From contig NZ_FRCZ01000008.1 of the NCBI RefSeq assembly GCF_900143085.1, positions 96,549 through 160,548 of the forward strand: a stretch of 64,000 nt of DNA, read 5' to 3'. The position numbers and the translations under genes are program-made. The notes beneath the pieces were generated by a model. It searched no databases and was not told where the DNA came from. It saw only the letters and a program-made list of their open reading frames with translations. The DNA is from Gracilibacillus kekensis. GTDB taxonomy: Bacteria > Bacillota > Bacilli > Bacillales > Amphibacillaceae. Of the stretch, positions 17,323 through 25,429 are shown piece by piece. The first letter of the stretch is position 1, and each line of letters begins with the position of its first letter.

Positions 17323-17394
17323 ATGGACTTGCAAAGCTTTTTGATAGGAACGGTTATCGGAATATTAATCTGTTTTTTAGTAGGGCTTATTTAG
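17323..17394 (+). CDS. possible hydrophobic micropeptide, 23 aa
   Basis: ATG at 17323 preceded by AAAGGTGG. After MDLQSF the peptide is one continuous hydrophobic stretch (LIGTVIGILICFLVGLI), long enough to span a membrane. In size and character it resembles toxin or holin-like micropeptides, or a phenol-soluble-modulin-like peptide, but I see no sequence identity with any of these. It is close to the recombinase, 10 bp after the preceding small reading frame. Confidence 0.4.
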   Translation: MDLQSFLIGTVIGILICFLVGLI

Positions 17395-17415
17395 GCTATG
17401 AATGGAGGTGTTAGA

Positions 17416-17730
17416 GTGAAAAAAATCAATAGGTTATCAGATTTAATGGAAATAAAGAAGCACTTTCAAGAAGAATTCGGTAGTTTTTTAGAAGCAGAAT
17501 TTTTAAACCTTTATGATTATTCAAATAATGGTGAGTCGATAGAAGATTTTGTTCTGGATTCTTTTCAAACAATACTATTTTTCGAAAAAAAGGAAGAAAT
17601 AGAAAAGATATTGGATAATCCGTTTGAATTAGAGTTTATAGAGGAAGTGAATTTGAATGGATTTACTATTTTGAGGGTTGGAATATTTAGGGAGCATAAT
17701 GTGCAGTTATGCTATTTTATGAAATCTTAA
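17416..17730 (+). CDS. hypothetical protein, 104 aa
   Basis: Acidic soluble protein starting at the GTG at 17416 (MKKINRLSDLMEIKKHFQEEFGS...), seven nt after GGAGG. No family is recognised; the pattern of strands and helices could fit a small immunity-type protein, but that is a guess. It follows the two micropeptides on the same strand. The stretch downstream is non-coding. Confidence 0.6.
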   Translation: MKKINRLSDLMEIKKHFQEEFGSFLEAEFLNLYDYSNNGESIEDFVLDSFQTILFFEKKEEIEKILDNPFELEFIEEVNLNGFTILRVGIFREHNVQLCYFMKS

Positions 17731-18237
17731 TTTCAGATTAACTCAGGGATAAATAAAGGGAGAACCTATTCTCAAATATCAGATTTTTGGTCACAGGGAG
17801 CAGAATAGTAAGCCTTGGCTAATTAAAGCCGAAGATTTGGAATACCAAGAATGTACCTTGTCAACCCGAAGAGATTGACCAAAAGTTAAAATGAAAACAT
17901 AGTCGAAAAGCATGACCAATATGATGTATAGAAGATCAAGTATTAAAAGAATGAGGTTTCAGTGTGTAAGGAATTAAGCATTGTTAGAATGAATTTAGGG
18001 GATTATATAATAATCCCCTTTTCTATATCTAAAAGTACACTAAAGTAAGATACTGTATATCAATAATTGGAAATTGTTCAAATAGATATATTAAATATTA
18101 ATATAGGTGGATATTATTTGCTCTTTCCATTTCCATAATTATCATACTATAAATGATTACGTCTGATTCTGTACAATAATAAAGAGAACTTCTTAACTAC
18201 AGTCTTTTAATTATATATTCAAAACTGTATCTCATTA
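17731..18237. other. non-coding, probably decayed stretch with terminator
   Basis: No intact gene is seen in about 500 bp. A terminator, GGGGATTA / TAATCCCC with TTTT (17998-18022), probably ends transcription from the recombinase side. The remaining sequence has no long open frame on either strand and may be gene remnants. Confidence 0.6.
17998..18022 (+). terminator. terminator at the end of the recombinase block
   Basis: Perfect 8-bp stem GGGGATTA / TAATCCCC, 5-nt loop, followed by TTTTC. Confidence 0.7.
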
Positions 18238-18465
18238 TTAGATTTTAGAAGTGACATATTTTGAAAGGTTAATACCTTTTCTCACTTCTGTTTTATACGA
18301 TTCTTTAATTCCAGATACTTTTACAATTTCAGCGGTACTATGTTTATTTTGCAGAATTATAGCTCCATATTTGATGCCAAATAGATGGATAAAGGTGGCT
18401 TTCTTGCTTTCAGGAGCAGTATCATACATCTTTCTTAAAATTCCTCCAAGCTCTGTTATAGACAT
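18238..18465 (-). CDS. HTH-like small protein divergent to the DUF262 genes
   Basis: Protein of 75 aa: MSITELGGILRKMYDTAPESK, then IHLFGIKYGAIIL, then VKVSGIKESYKTEVRKGINLSKYV. Small proteins with this IHLFGIKYG / SGI-ESY-TEVRKG pattern are annotated as HTH-like and are frequent next to restriction-type genes, as far as I recall. The ATG at 18465 follows GAGGTGAT and lies downstream of a TATAAT box (about 18494-18499), so longer in-frame starts would precede the promoter. It is divergent from the two DUF262 genes and probably regulates them or itself through the 11-bp dyad in between. Confidence 0.65.
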   Translation of the reverse strand: MSITELGGILRKMYDTAPESKKATFIHLFGIKYGAIILQNKHSTAEIVKVSGIKESYKTEVRKGINLSKYVTSKI

Positions 18466-18525
18466 ATGGATCACCTCATCAAGAATTTTTTCAATACTAT
18501 TATACATTATGTCTATAGCATTTAA

Positions 18526-18577
18526 TAGATTTAATATAACTTTTAAATAGGTAATTTATCTTAGTCTATTAAATCTA
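18526..18577. promoter_or_regulatory. divergent promoter region with 11-bp inverted repeat
   Basis: TAGATTTAATA (18526-18536) and its exact complement TATTAAATCTA (18567-18577) lie 30 bp apart between the HTH-like gene and the DUF262 operon. The left arm overlaps the presumed -35 region of the HTH-like gene; the right arm is just upstream of a TTGTAA / TAAAAT promoter candidate for the DUF262 operon. This is a good candidate binding site for the HTH-like protein. Confidence 0.5.
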
Positions 18578-18662
18578 GGTTGTAAGTCTCGATTTTATGT
18601 TAAAATAGAAAAAGAAGGAAATTTAATTAAGTTATACCAAATAGATTAGTTGGAGGGATTTT

Positions 18663-20336
18663 ATGAACGATTTATTAGAACTTAAAACAATTGAGAACAT
18701 AAAACAGTACAAGTTTTTAATTCCTTCTTATCAACGAGGTTACCGATGGACTGAAAAAGAAGTAATAGATTTGTTAGATGATATTTCTGATTTCAATCCT
18801 AAAGAAATCGATGAAAATGGTGAAAAAACATGGTATTGTTTGCAGCCAATTGTGGTTAAAAAAAGAGATGAATACTTTGAAGTAATAGATGGACAACAGC
18901 GATTAACAACCATCTATTTAATTCTATTTTATTTAAATCAACTTTTAGTAAAGAAACACAGAAAAAAAATATTTGAATTGAATTATGAAACTCGAAAAGG
19001 AATTCCTGATTTTTTGAGGGACTTAAATGAAGGTTTGGAAAATACGGATAATATAGATTTTTATTACATATCCCAAGCGTATAACGTTATTAGTAAATGG
19101 TTTGAACGTGATGATTTTAACCTCTTTGATTTTCAATCAAAATTTAACTTTAACACAAAAGTAATATGGTACGAAAGCTTTGAAGAAAATCCAATTGCTA
19201 TATTTACAAGAATTAACATTGGAAAAATACCTTTAACTAATGCTGAACTTATAAAAGCTTTATTTCTAAATAGCTCTAATTTTGATCAAAAATATGATGA
19301 TAAGGTTAGACTGAAGCAATTAGAAATTGCTGCTGAATGGGATAGAATTGAGCAGTATTTACAAGACGATATGTTGTGGTATTTTATCAATCAATCAAAT
19401 ATGAAAACGAACCGGATAGACTTTATTTTTGAGTTAATGAATACTGATAATAATCCAAAGGATAAGTACTCTACTTTTAGATTTTTTAGCAGAAAATTTA
19501 TTTCTAAAGATGAGAAAACTATTGAATCAAACTGGTTAGAAGTAAAGAACTATTTTCAAAGGTTTGTTGAGTGGTTTAATGAAAGAGAATTATACCACAA
19601 AATTGGTTTTCTAATTGCAGAAGGTGAAGATATTAAGACGATAATTGAAGGTTCACAATCACGAACCAAAACTGAATTTAAAATCTTTTTGAATAACTTA
19701 ATTAAGCAAAGGCTTAGCAATGTTAATATCAGTGAATTGCAGTGCGGTGAAGATAGCAAGAAAATTAAAGCCATTCTTTTACTCTATAATATTCAAACAA
19801 TGCTAAACAATGACGTAGATAATTCAAGTTTTCCATTTCATCTTTATAAGGAGGAGAATTGGGATATCGAACATATAACTTCAATTAGGGATAAAATGCC
19901 TGAAAACCCCAAAGGTAGAGAGAATTGGTTAAATGATGCAGTTGAATTTATAGACGATAAAGATTTAAAGATTAAAGTTCAAAATTATATTCTCGATGAT
20001 GAATTTAATGAAATATACAACGAGGTTATTTCGCATTTCAATCGTGATATCAAGGATGATGATATTAATGATTTATCTAATTTAGCTTTACTTGATTCTA
20101 GTACAAATCGTGGATATAAAAATGCTGTTTTTCCTGTAAAACGAATGACAATAATTCAAAAAGAGAAAATGGGGAAATTCATTCCTTTATGTACAAAAAA
20201 TGCGTTTTTAAAATATTTTAGTGAATACCCTCCAAGGATGTCCTTTTGGACGCAAGAAGACCGCGAAAAATACTATTTAGATATAGAGTCAGTTTTAAAA
20301 GCGTACTTGCCAGAAGAAAGCGAGGTTAATAAATGA
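18663..20336 (+). CDS. DUF262/DUF1524 protein (GmrSD-like), first subunit
   Basis: Protein of 557 aa with the two domains of GmrSD-type (type IV restriction-like) enzymes. The N-terminal DUF262 (about 1-230) has PSYQRGYRW and the nucleotide-binding VIDGQQRLTT with DGQQR at about 76-80. The C-terminal DUF1524 has an HNH-like WDIEHI (His404) and LSNLALLDSSTNRGYKNA with VKR. In known enzymes the first domain binds or hydrolyses nucleotides and the second cuts DNA, often glucosylated phage DNA. The ATG at 18663 follows TTGGAGGG. It overlaps the next DUF262 gene by ATGA, so both are one translational unit. Confidence 0.88.
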   Translation: MNDLLELKTIENIKQYKFLIPSYQRGYRWTEKEVIDLLDDISDFNPKEIDENGEKTWYCLQPIVVKKRDEYFEVIDGQQRLTTIYLILFYLNQLLVKKHRKKIFELNYETRKGIPDFLRDLNEGLENTDNIDFYYISQAYNVISKWFERDDFNLFDFQSKFNFNTKVIWYESFEENPIAIFTRINIGKIPLTNAELIKALFLNSSNFDQKYDDKVRLKQLEIAAEWDRIEQYLQDDMLWYFINQSNMKTNRIDFIFELMNTDNNPKDKYSTFRFFSRKFISKDEKTIESNWLEVKNYFQRFVEWFNERELYHKIGFLIAEGEDIKTIIEGSQSRTKTEFKIFLNNLIKQRLSNVNISELQCGEDSKKIKAILLLYNIQTMLNNDVDNSSFPFHLYKEENWDIEHITSIRDKMPENPKGRENWLNDAVEFIDDKDLKIKVQNYILDDEFNEIYNEVISHFNRDIKDDDINDLSNLALLDSSTNRGYKNAVFPVKRMTIIQKEKMGKFIPLCTKNAFLKYFSEYPPRMSFWTQEDREKYYLDIESVLKAYLPEESEVNK

Positions 20337-22321
20337 AGTTTTCAGAGGGAAGAGGCGAATTATATAGTTTTTACCAACTTATGAATGAATATGTTATAGA
20401 AATACCAATCATTCAGAGAGACTATGCTCAAGGTAGATTGGACAAAATTGAATTAAGAAACGAATTTCTTCAAGCCATAAAAAGTGCACTTTTTGAAAAT
20501 AAACCTATAAACCTTGACTTTATTTATGGGAGTACAACAAACGGAATACTTCAACCACTTGATGGTCAACAACGATTGACTACTTTATTTTTGCTTCATT
20601 GGTATGCTGCAGTCAAAGATAAAACCTTAAATGAAAAAAATAAAGAAATATTATCAAAGTTCACCTATGAAACAAGGGCCTCTTCTAGAGAGTTTTGTCA
20701 AGCCTTAATAGACCAATCAATTCAAAATATTGATGAAAATACAACAATAAGTTTGTTAATTAAAGACTCAAACTGGTATTTTCTTTCTTGGAATCATGAT
20801 CCTACAATTGATGGTATGTTGAGGACTATTGATCATATCCACACACTGTTTAATGATTTACCTGATTTATGGGAACTGCTGGTCTCAGATGAGAATATAA
20901 TAAGTTTCTATCATATTGAATTGAAAAATTTTGGTCTAAGTGATGATTTGTATATAAAAATGAATGCGAGAGGAAAGGCTTTAACCTCTTTTGAGAATTT
21001 TAAAGCATCTTTTGAAAAACAAATAAGTGATAAGAAATGGGATGTTAATAAAGATTTTGAAGAGACCTTTTCATGTAAAGTGGATACGAAATGGACAGAT
21101 CTATTTTGGAAACATAGGAGCCATAGAAATGGTATAGATGAAGCAATGATAAGATTTTTCTCTTCTATTGCTATGATAAGTTCCGCTATAGAAAAGACAC
21201 CAAATAGGACGGAAACCATTAGATCGTTACAAAACGACCCAAGGGCAATTAGACCCGGCCATTTTTCAGGTCTAGGTTATAATTATTTGCATAGAGCACT
21301 TGATGTTTTCACCAAACTTTACGAAAACGACCACGAACTGAAAGTAGATGTCCCATACGGTTCTTACATTACCAATGGGGATATATTTAGAACCTTAGTA
21401 TATAACACTGTGAATGCTAGTTATACTCAAAAGGTAATATTTTTTGCGCAAACAGAGTACATTTTAAGAAACCCAGAGATTGATCTTGTATTGTTTGAAG
21501 ATTGGATGAGAGTTGTAAGAAACATTGTCAATAGAGGGGATATAGAAAGGTCTGGAAGTAAAGCTTCAATAGTCCGTAGTCCAGAATCTTTCGATGGTGC
21601 TATTAATTTAATTAACGAACTAGCTACTGGATGTAGTAACATATATGAATTTTTAGTTACTCATACTGTAACATCACAATTTGCTAAAAGTCAGATAGAA
21701 GAAGAACAATTAAAAGCAAGATTAATAGGCTATGGAAAGCATAATAAGAAAGCTATTGTCGAAGCTGAAAATATTGACTTTTTTAGTGGTAGAATAAGTT
21801 TATTATTTGAATGTATTGATTTTGATGGTAGGGACGATAGTTTTAATCTAGATAAATTTCTCGATGTCGCCAATGTTTTTAGGGTTTATATTGATAATGA
21901 AATTACAGATAAATTAAGACGAGCGCTTTTAACAATTTCTACAGATTCAGGTGATAATAACTATTATGATTATTGGTGGTCATGGTCATATGCAGTTGAT
22001 GCAAATAAACGTTGCTTAATAACTAAAAAAAGTGAACTTGAGTATTATGTTTATGGTAACTATAAGAGTAGAGACGAGTACAAACAATATTTAATAAAAC
22101 TAGTTCAGCAGCTAGTAGATTATAATTTGGATGAGATAATTGATATGTTTGAACCACCTGTAGAGATGCCAAATTGGAAAAAAAGATTAATAAAAGAGCC
22201 AAATTTACTTAGTACCTATTGTAAATCCAAGTATATTGCCATTCCAGAATCAGAGAAATGTTGCTACTTATTAAAAGGAGTCAGACCCAGAGATATAGAC
22301 TCTTGCTTTAAAGTTCAATAG
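20333..22321 (+). CDS. DUF262 protein, second subunit without nuclease domain
   Basis: Protein of 662 aa with an N-terminal DUF262 domain: IPIIQRDYAQGR near residue 25, LDGQQRLTTLFLLHW (DGQQR at about 77-81) and KMNARGKALTSFENFKA near 208. I see no DUF1524 HNH pattern; the remaining 400 residues are unassigned and may be for target sensing. The ATGA overlap with the DUF1524-containing gene implies a complex of two paralogous DUF262 subunits, one with and one without a nuclease domain. It is close to the right end of the cassette. Confidence 0.85.
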   Translation: MKFSEGRGELYSFYQLMNEYVIEIPIIQRDYAQGRLDKIELRNEFLQAIKSALFENKPINLDFIYGSTTNGILQPLDGQQRLTTLFLLHWYAAVKDKTLNEKNKEILSKFTYETRASSREFCQALIDQSIQNIDENTTISLLIKDSNWYFLSWNHDPTIDGMLRTIDHIHTLFNDLPDLWELLVSDENIISFYHIELKNFGLSDDLYIKMNARGKALTSFENFKASFEKQISDKKWDVNKDFEETFSCKVDTKWTDLFWKHRSHRNGIDEAMIRFFSSIAMISSAIEKTPNRTETIRSLQNDPRAIRPGHFSGLGYNYLHRALDVFTKLYENDHELKVDVPYGSYITNGDIFRTLVYNTVNASYTQKVIFFAQTEYILRNPEIDLVLFEDWMRVVRNIVNRGDIERSGSKASIVRSPESFDGAINLINELATGCSNIYEFLVTHTVTSQFAKSQIEEEQLKARLIGYGKHNKKAIVEAENIDFFSGRISLLFECIDFDGRDDSFNLDKFLDVANVFRVYIDNEITDKLRRALLTISTDSGDNNYYDYWWSWSYAVDANKRCLITKKSELEYYVYGNYKSRDEYKQYLIKLVQQLVDYNLDEIIDMFEPPVEMPNWKKRLIKEPNLLSTYCKSKYIAIPESEKCCYLLKGVRPRDIDSCFKVQ

Positions 22322-22457
22322 AGATAATAAACTCTCTACAAAGAAATAAATTGAAAGAGTAATAAGGAGAGCGGAAACATTAAGGAAGAAAGATAAATTT
22401 TAATTAAGTTAAACGGATTTTAAAAGAAGTTGGTTTGAACATAATTAATAATAAAGT

Positions 22458-22483
22458 AAAGATCACATAATTGTGGTCTTTAT
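22458..22483 (+). terminator. terminator of the DUF262 operon
   Basis: AAAGATCACA pairs with TGTGGTCTTT (one G-T pair) around TAAT, followed by a T-rich tail. Confidence 0.65.
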
Positions 22484-22503
22484 TACGTTCTATCCGCTTT
22501 AGG

Positions 22504-22562
22504 TAAAAAAACCTCATTTTGGTTGGTTACGGAGAACCGTATCATAAGTAAATGAGGTTTTT
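22504..22562. repeat. right inverted repeat plus internal att direct repeat
   Basis: AAAAAAACCTCATTTT (22505-22520) is the inverted counterpart of the left end at 3955-3969. The direct repeat (22534-22562) differs from attL at one base and still encodes GEPYHK and stop. It is attR of the large cassette and at the same time the left boundary of the small cassette that follows. Confidence 0.88.
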
Positions 22563-22594
22563 GTAAGCTATTAAAATTTTAATAATAAAGTCGG

Positions 22595-22632
22595 AGATAA
22601 GCAATTGTGAAATGATGGCTTATCTTTGTCTT
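22595..22632 (+). terminator. terminator inside the left end of the mini-cassette
   Basis: Perfect 8-bp stem AGATAAGC / GCTTATCT (22595-22602 with 22618-22625), then TTGTCTTTTTT. It is in the same relative position as the terminator at the left end of the large cassette. Confidence 0.7.
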
Positions 22633-22846
22633 TTTTCTGCTGTTATAGTAATAAATTAATTTGAGTTTTAGTACAGTAATCCATATATACGATATAAATA
22701 TTTAGAAGAATCAAAGTAAATGATACCTATATACAGATTTTTGTAAATATTATCTAAATATAATCGAGTTTAATGATAAAATAACATTGGGTTGTAATTA
22801 TTAGTTATGACTTTTTCGATTTAATACTTTAGGGGGGAAGAAGAAA

Positions 22847-23497
22847 ATGAGTTTTATTGTTAATAAATTACTATTAATTGGATTGTTAGGGTTAGTGCTA
22901 GGTGCTTGTTCTGCAGCTACCGATACGGAAGAAAGCTCAGAGAATATAACAGAAGAGACCGTAGTAGAAACTGTAGAAGCAATCGAAGAATCTGAAGAAA
23001 GAAGTATTGTAGCCGATGAGATTACAACAACCTTCTATCCAGAAGTAACTAGATTAAGACATCTTACCGAAGAAGACCTTGAGTGGTACGATATAATTAT
23101 GACAAGATTAAATGCTATCGATGATTTCTCAGGTGATCGGGAGACTGTATACGAGATAGCTGAAGAATACGGAGAAGATCCTGAAGAGCTGTGGTTTAAT
23201 TGGTTAGAAATTGTTGACGCAAAAAGGTACGGTGATAATGGAAATTATGCTATTTTGTCAGAGGCTTATCATAAATTAACTACTGAAATAATTGAAAAGA
23301 ACATCGTGGGAGCAAATATAGAAATAATTAGCGGTGGATCTAGATTTGACGATGTAAAATTAACCACATATGAACATCAAGAGGTATATGTAGATGGAGA
23401 AACTCACAATATTTCCTACATAATTGAACACAGAGATGATTTTAAAATTGCTGAAATAATTGAATTTAAAGTTAACGAGGAAAAGGTAGATTTATAG
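22847..23497 (+). CDS. hypothetical lipoprotein, 216 aa
   Basis: A signal peptide with lipobox LVLGAC (Cys at about residue 21) predicts a membrane-anchored extracellular lipoprotein. The first 30 residues of the mature part are a Glu/Thr-rich linker; the rest (LTEEDLEWYDIIMTRLNAIDDF ... ISYIIEHRDDF) is an unrecognised acidic domain. Its acidity would fit a halophile or a cation-rich cell surface. The ATG at 22847 follows AGGGGGGAAG. It is the only gene of the mini-cassette. Confidence 0.8.
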   Translation: MSFIVNKLLLIGLLGLVLGACSAATDTEESSENITEETVVETVEAIEESEERSIVADEITTTFYPEVTRLRHLTEEDLEWYDIIMTRLNAIDDFSGDRETVYEIAEEYGEDPEELWFNWLEIVDAKRYGDNGNYAILSEAYHKLTTEIIEKNIVGANIEIISGGSRFDDVKLTTYEHQEVYVDGETHNISYIIEHRDDFKIAEIIEFKVNEEKVDL

Positions 23498-23543
23498 ATG
23501 TATTATGTTTAGTTACATTCCTTGTAACTATTTTATCGCTGTT

Positions 23544-23589
23544 AAAGACCTCATTTAGACATCAATCGTGCGTAGAACCGTATCACAAG
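23544..23589. repeat. degenerate att site with inverted repeat (right boundary of island)
   Basis: AAAGACCTCATTTA followed 17 bp later by GAACCGTATCACAAG. This repeats the order IR then DR found at 22504-22562, but the similarity stops after CACAAG and no stop codon follows in the rlmH frame. Confidence 0.65.
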
Positions 23590-23765
23590 AAAAGGCGAAA
23601 ACCCGCGGTGTTAGCCAATTTAGTGGAATTTCGCCCTTTATATTTTCTTATAAAGAAAAGACTGTTCGCCGATGTGAAGTCAAGTAAAGGGACAGCCATT
23701 TCCCTTTTTATAGTACTTTGAAAAATGCTTTACGCATTATTCCTTTGCTCGCGCATGTTTTTAGT
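23590..23765. other. chromosomal sequence right of the island, no gene
   Basis: A weak long hairpin (AAAGGCGAAA with TTTCGCCCTTT) lies at about 23590-23639 and could be the original terminator region of rlmH. Nothing else is recognisable before the end of the CPBP gene. Confidence 0.4.
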
Positions 23766-24641
23766 TCAAATCTTTAGTAACGATGCCCGTTTCCTTGTAG
23801 CATAAATCAGCATAGGAATGGAAATAAGCAGGCTGACTATAATCGGAACAATGGAGGCCTCGAGTCCAAAATCTCCCCCTGTGAGAAGTGCAGATCCGTT
23901 TACTTTTACATTATACAGCCCGGCTGTTAAGTATCCAGAAACAGGAATGCCGACCATATCCTCAATTGCATTCCAGGCAAAATGCAGTCCTATGACAAAC
24001 CACAGGTTCCGTCGCCATAAGAATGCAGCTCCCAGCAGAAGACCTGCTTCAATGGATATAGCGAAGGCACTCCATAGTGTTGCCCCTGGATTCCCAATAT
24101 GGGCAACTCCAAAGAATAGTGAGGTCACAGCGAGTGCGGGCCAGGCTCCCACCAAATTTTGAATTGCTTGAAACATAAACCCACGAAAGATAAGCTCCTC
24201 AATGATGGCTGCGCTTAAAGCTGCTTCAATGGACATTATCAGAACAGCACTCGTATCTACGGAACTCGCCCATTGTAAGGAGTAACCCCCCATAGCAACA
24301 ATAATTAGGATGGACACTACGATAAAGAGTGCCCCTGTTAGAAGCCCCATCCCAGTTTCAATGCCTGCGCGTTGTATTGATATCTCAGCAGTTGACCGGC
24401 GAGCCAGGTATTTCATTGTAAGTCTATAGACCATGATGACAATAAAGCATTTCGTAAGTGTAAGTAGAAGGGAAGTGATTCCCTCTGTTTGATCGGTTAG
24501 CTGCCGAAATAGTGAATCTACCAGAATAATACCGATAGCTCCCGTAATCATCCATACGATTGGATAACGCCAAAATGAACTCCATTTACTTAAATTTTCG
24601 CCATTCTGTTGTTTCTCGTTATATACATATCTATTTCTCAT
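23766..24641 (-). CDS. CPBP family intramembrane metalloprotease
   Basis: Integral membrane protein of 291 aa with about eight hydrophobic segments and the three CPBP (CAAX protease and bacteriocin-processing) motifs: EELIFRG (about 166-172), FFGVAHIG, and LHFAWN. The paired Glu residues and the two His residues form the presumed metal site. Such proteins process prenylated or bacteriocin peptides or act in immunity; the target here is unknown. It lies downstream of a two-component system on the same strand, but a terminator separates them, so it has its own promoter. Confidence 0.88.
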   Translation of the reverse strand: MRNRYVYNEKQQNGENLSKWSSFWRYPIVWMITGAIGIILVDSLFRQLTDQTEGITSLLLTLTKCFIVIMVYRLTMKYLARRSTAEISIQRAGIETGMGLLTGALFIVVSILIIVAMGGYSLQWASSVDTSAVLIMSIEAALSAAIIEELIFRGFMFQAIQNLVGAWPALAVTSLFFGVAHIGNPGATLWSAFAISIEAGLLLGAAFLWRRNLWFVIGLHFAWNAIEDMVGIPVSGYLTAGLYNVKVNGSALLTGGDFGLEASIVPIIVSLLISIPMLIYATRKRASLLKI

Positions 24642-24733
24642 TTCTTACTTCAGCTCCTTTATATCACGTAAGTACGTTATAAGTGTAAGCTGAAAAAGTC
24701 ATAGTTGGTAAGTGCGCTTTGGTCATATGACTA

Positions 24734-24766
24734 TAAAAAAGCCAGTAACTAAAATAAGTTACCAGC
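24734..24766 (-). terminator. terminator of the response regulator operon
   Basis: On the minus strand GCTGGTAACT pairs with AGTTACTGGC (two G-U pairs) around TATTTT, followed by TTTTTT. Confidence 0.75.
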
Positions 24767-24784
24767 ATCTTAGCTATTGGCCTT

Positions 24785-25429
24785 TTATTGATCCATGATT
24801 CCCGAATCTCGGGCCTTACGGGTCGCCTCTCGCCTTCCACTCACATTCAGCTTCGAATAAATCGTTGAAATGTAATTTTTAACTGTTCCTACACTAAGAA
24901 ACAACGCCTCAGCGATGTCTTGATTGCGCATGCCTGAAGCTAGCTTATGCAGTACTTCAATTTCGCGGGAGCTGAGCCCGTATACATTACTTTTCGGTGC
25001 GGAGGTTTGGTTCATACTTTTGATCATTTTCGTTGCCATCTCCTGCGTAATTAAAGTCCCTCCCGCATGAACCACCCTTATGCCCGCAGCCAGTTCCTTG
25101 GGATGAATGGCTTTGAGCAAATACCCCTCTGCTCCATGGCTTAATGCTGTCAGCACATATTCTACTTCCTGGTATGAGGTCAGTATGATAACTTTAGTTA
25201 CAGGTAGCCGCTCTTTAATCAGTGCCGTTGCCGCAACGCCGTCCATGACCGGCATATTGATATCCATCAGCACAATATCTGGCTGAAACTGCTCACAGCC
25301 TTTGATTGCTTCTTCCCCATTTTTGGCTAAGCCAACAATTTCAAAATCTTCTTCCATGGACAGTATGATACTGAGACTCTCCAAAATTAATTCCTGATCA
25401 TCGGCAAGCAGTATTTTAATCTTTTCCAT
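24785..25429 (-). CDS. NarL/FixJ-type response regulator
   Basis: 214 aa. The receiver domain has the acidic pair in LLADDQE, the phospho-accepting Asp in IVLMDINMPVMDG and Lys in YLLKAIHP. The C-terminal LuxR helix-turn-helix (LSSREIEVLHKLASGMRNQDIAEALFLSVGTVKNYISTIYSKL) binds DNA as a dimer. The gene overlaps the histidine kinase stop by 14 bp, so kinase and regulator are made together. The target genes are unknown; no operator is evident. Confidence 0.92.
   Translation of the reverse strand: MEKIKILLADDQELILESLSIILSMEEDFEIVGLAKNGEEAIKGCEQFQPDIVLMDINMPVMDGVAATALIKERLPVTKVIILTSYQEVEYVLTALSHGAEGYLLKAIHPKELAAGIRVVHAGGTLITQEMATKMIKSMNQTSAPKSNVYGLSSREIEVLHKLASGMRNQDIAEALFLSVGTVKNYISTIYSKLNVSGRREATRKARDSGIMDQ

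Larger units (their letters stand above)
3939..22562. mobile_element. SCC-like chromosomal cassette integrated in rlmH
   Basis: About 18.6 kb bounded by near-identical 29-bp direct repeats (3939-3967 and 22534-22562; one mismatch, C/T). The internal ends are inverted repeats: AAATGAGGTTTTTAA on the left and its complement, with one extra A, at 22504-22520. Inside are a CcrC-like serine recombinase (15134), a D5-type helicase (13047), satellite small genes, and defence cargo: type II restriction-modification, RadC/DUF1643, a nuclease and a DUF262 pair. Integration at the rlmH 3' end, terminal inverted repeats, large serine recombinase and neighbouring helicase are exactly the published hallmarks of staphylococcal SCC elements. 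No mec genes are inside. A second small cassette follows in tandem. Confidence 0.9.
22534..23589. mobile_element. second, recombinase-less SCC-like mini-cassette
   Basis: About 1.04 kb between the direct repeat at 22534 and a degenerate copy, GAACCGTATCACAAG, at 23575-23589. Just inside its right end is GACCTCATTTA (23547-23557), the same inverted-repeat core (CCTCATTT) that ends the large cassette. The only gene is a lipoprotein gene. It would depend on the neighbouring recombinase for movement, as cassettes lacking ccr do in staphylococci. Confidence 0.65.

Noticed and set aside
17323..17394. A psm-mec homologue in the SCC-like cassette
   Set aside because: Similar in size and hydrophobicity, but there is no recognisable sequence identity and no amphipathic charge pattern like PSM peptides.
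23575..23589. The third att copy as the unaltered ancestral end of rlmH
   Set aside because: It reads GEPYHK-like codons only up to CACAAG and then continues without a stop, so it is degenerate rather than an intact right half of the original site.
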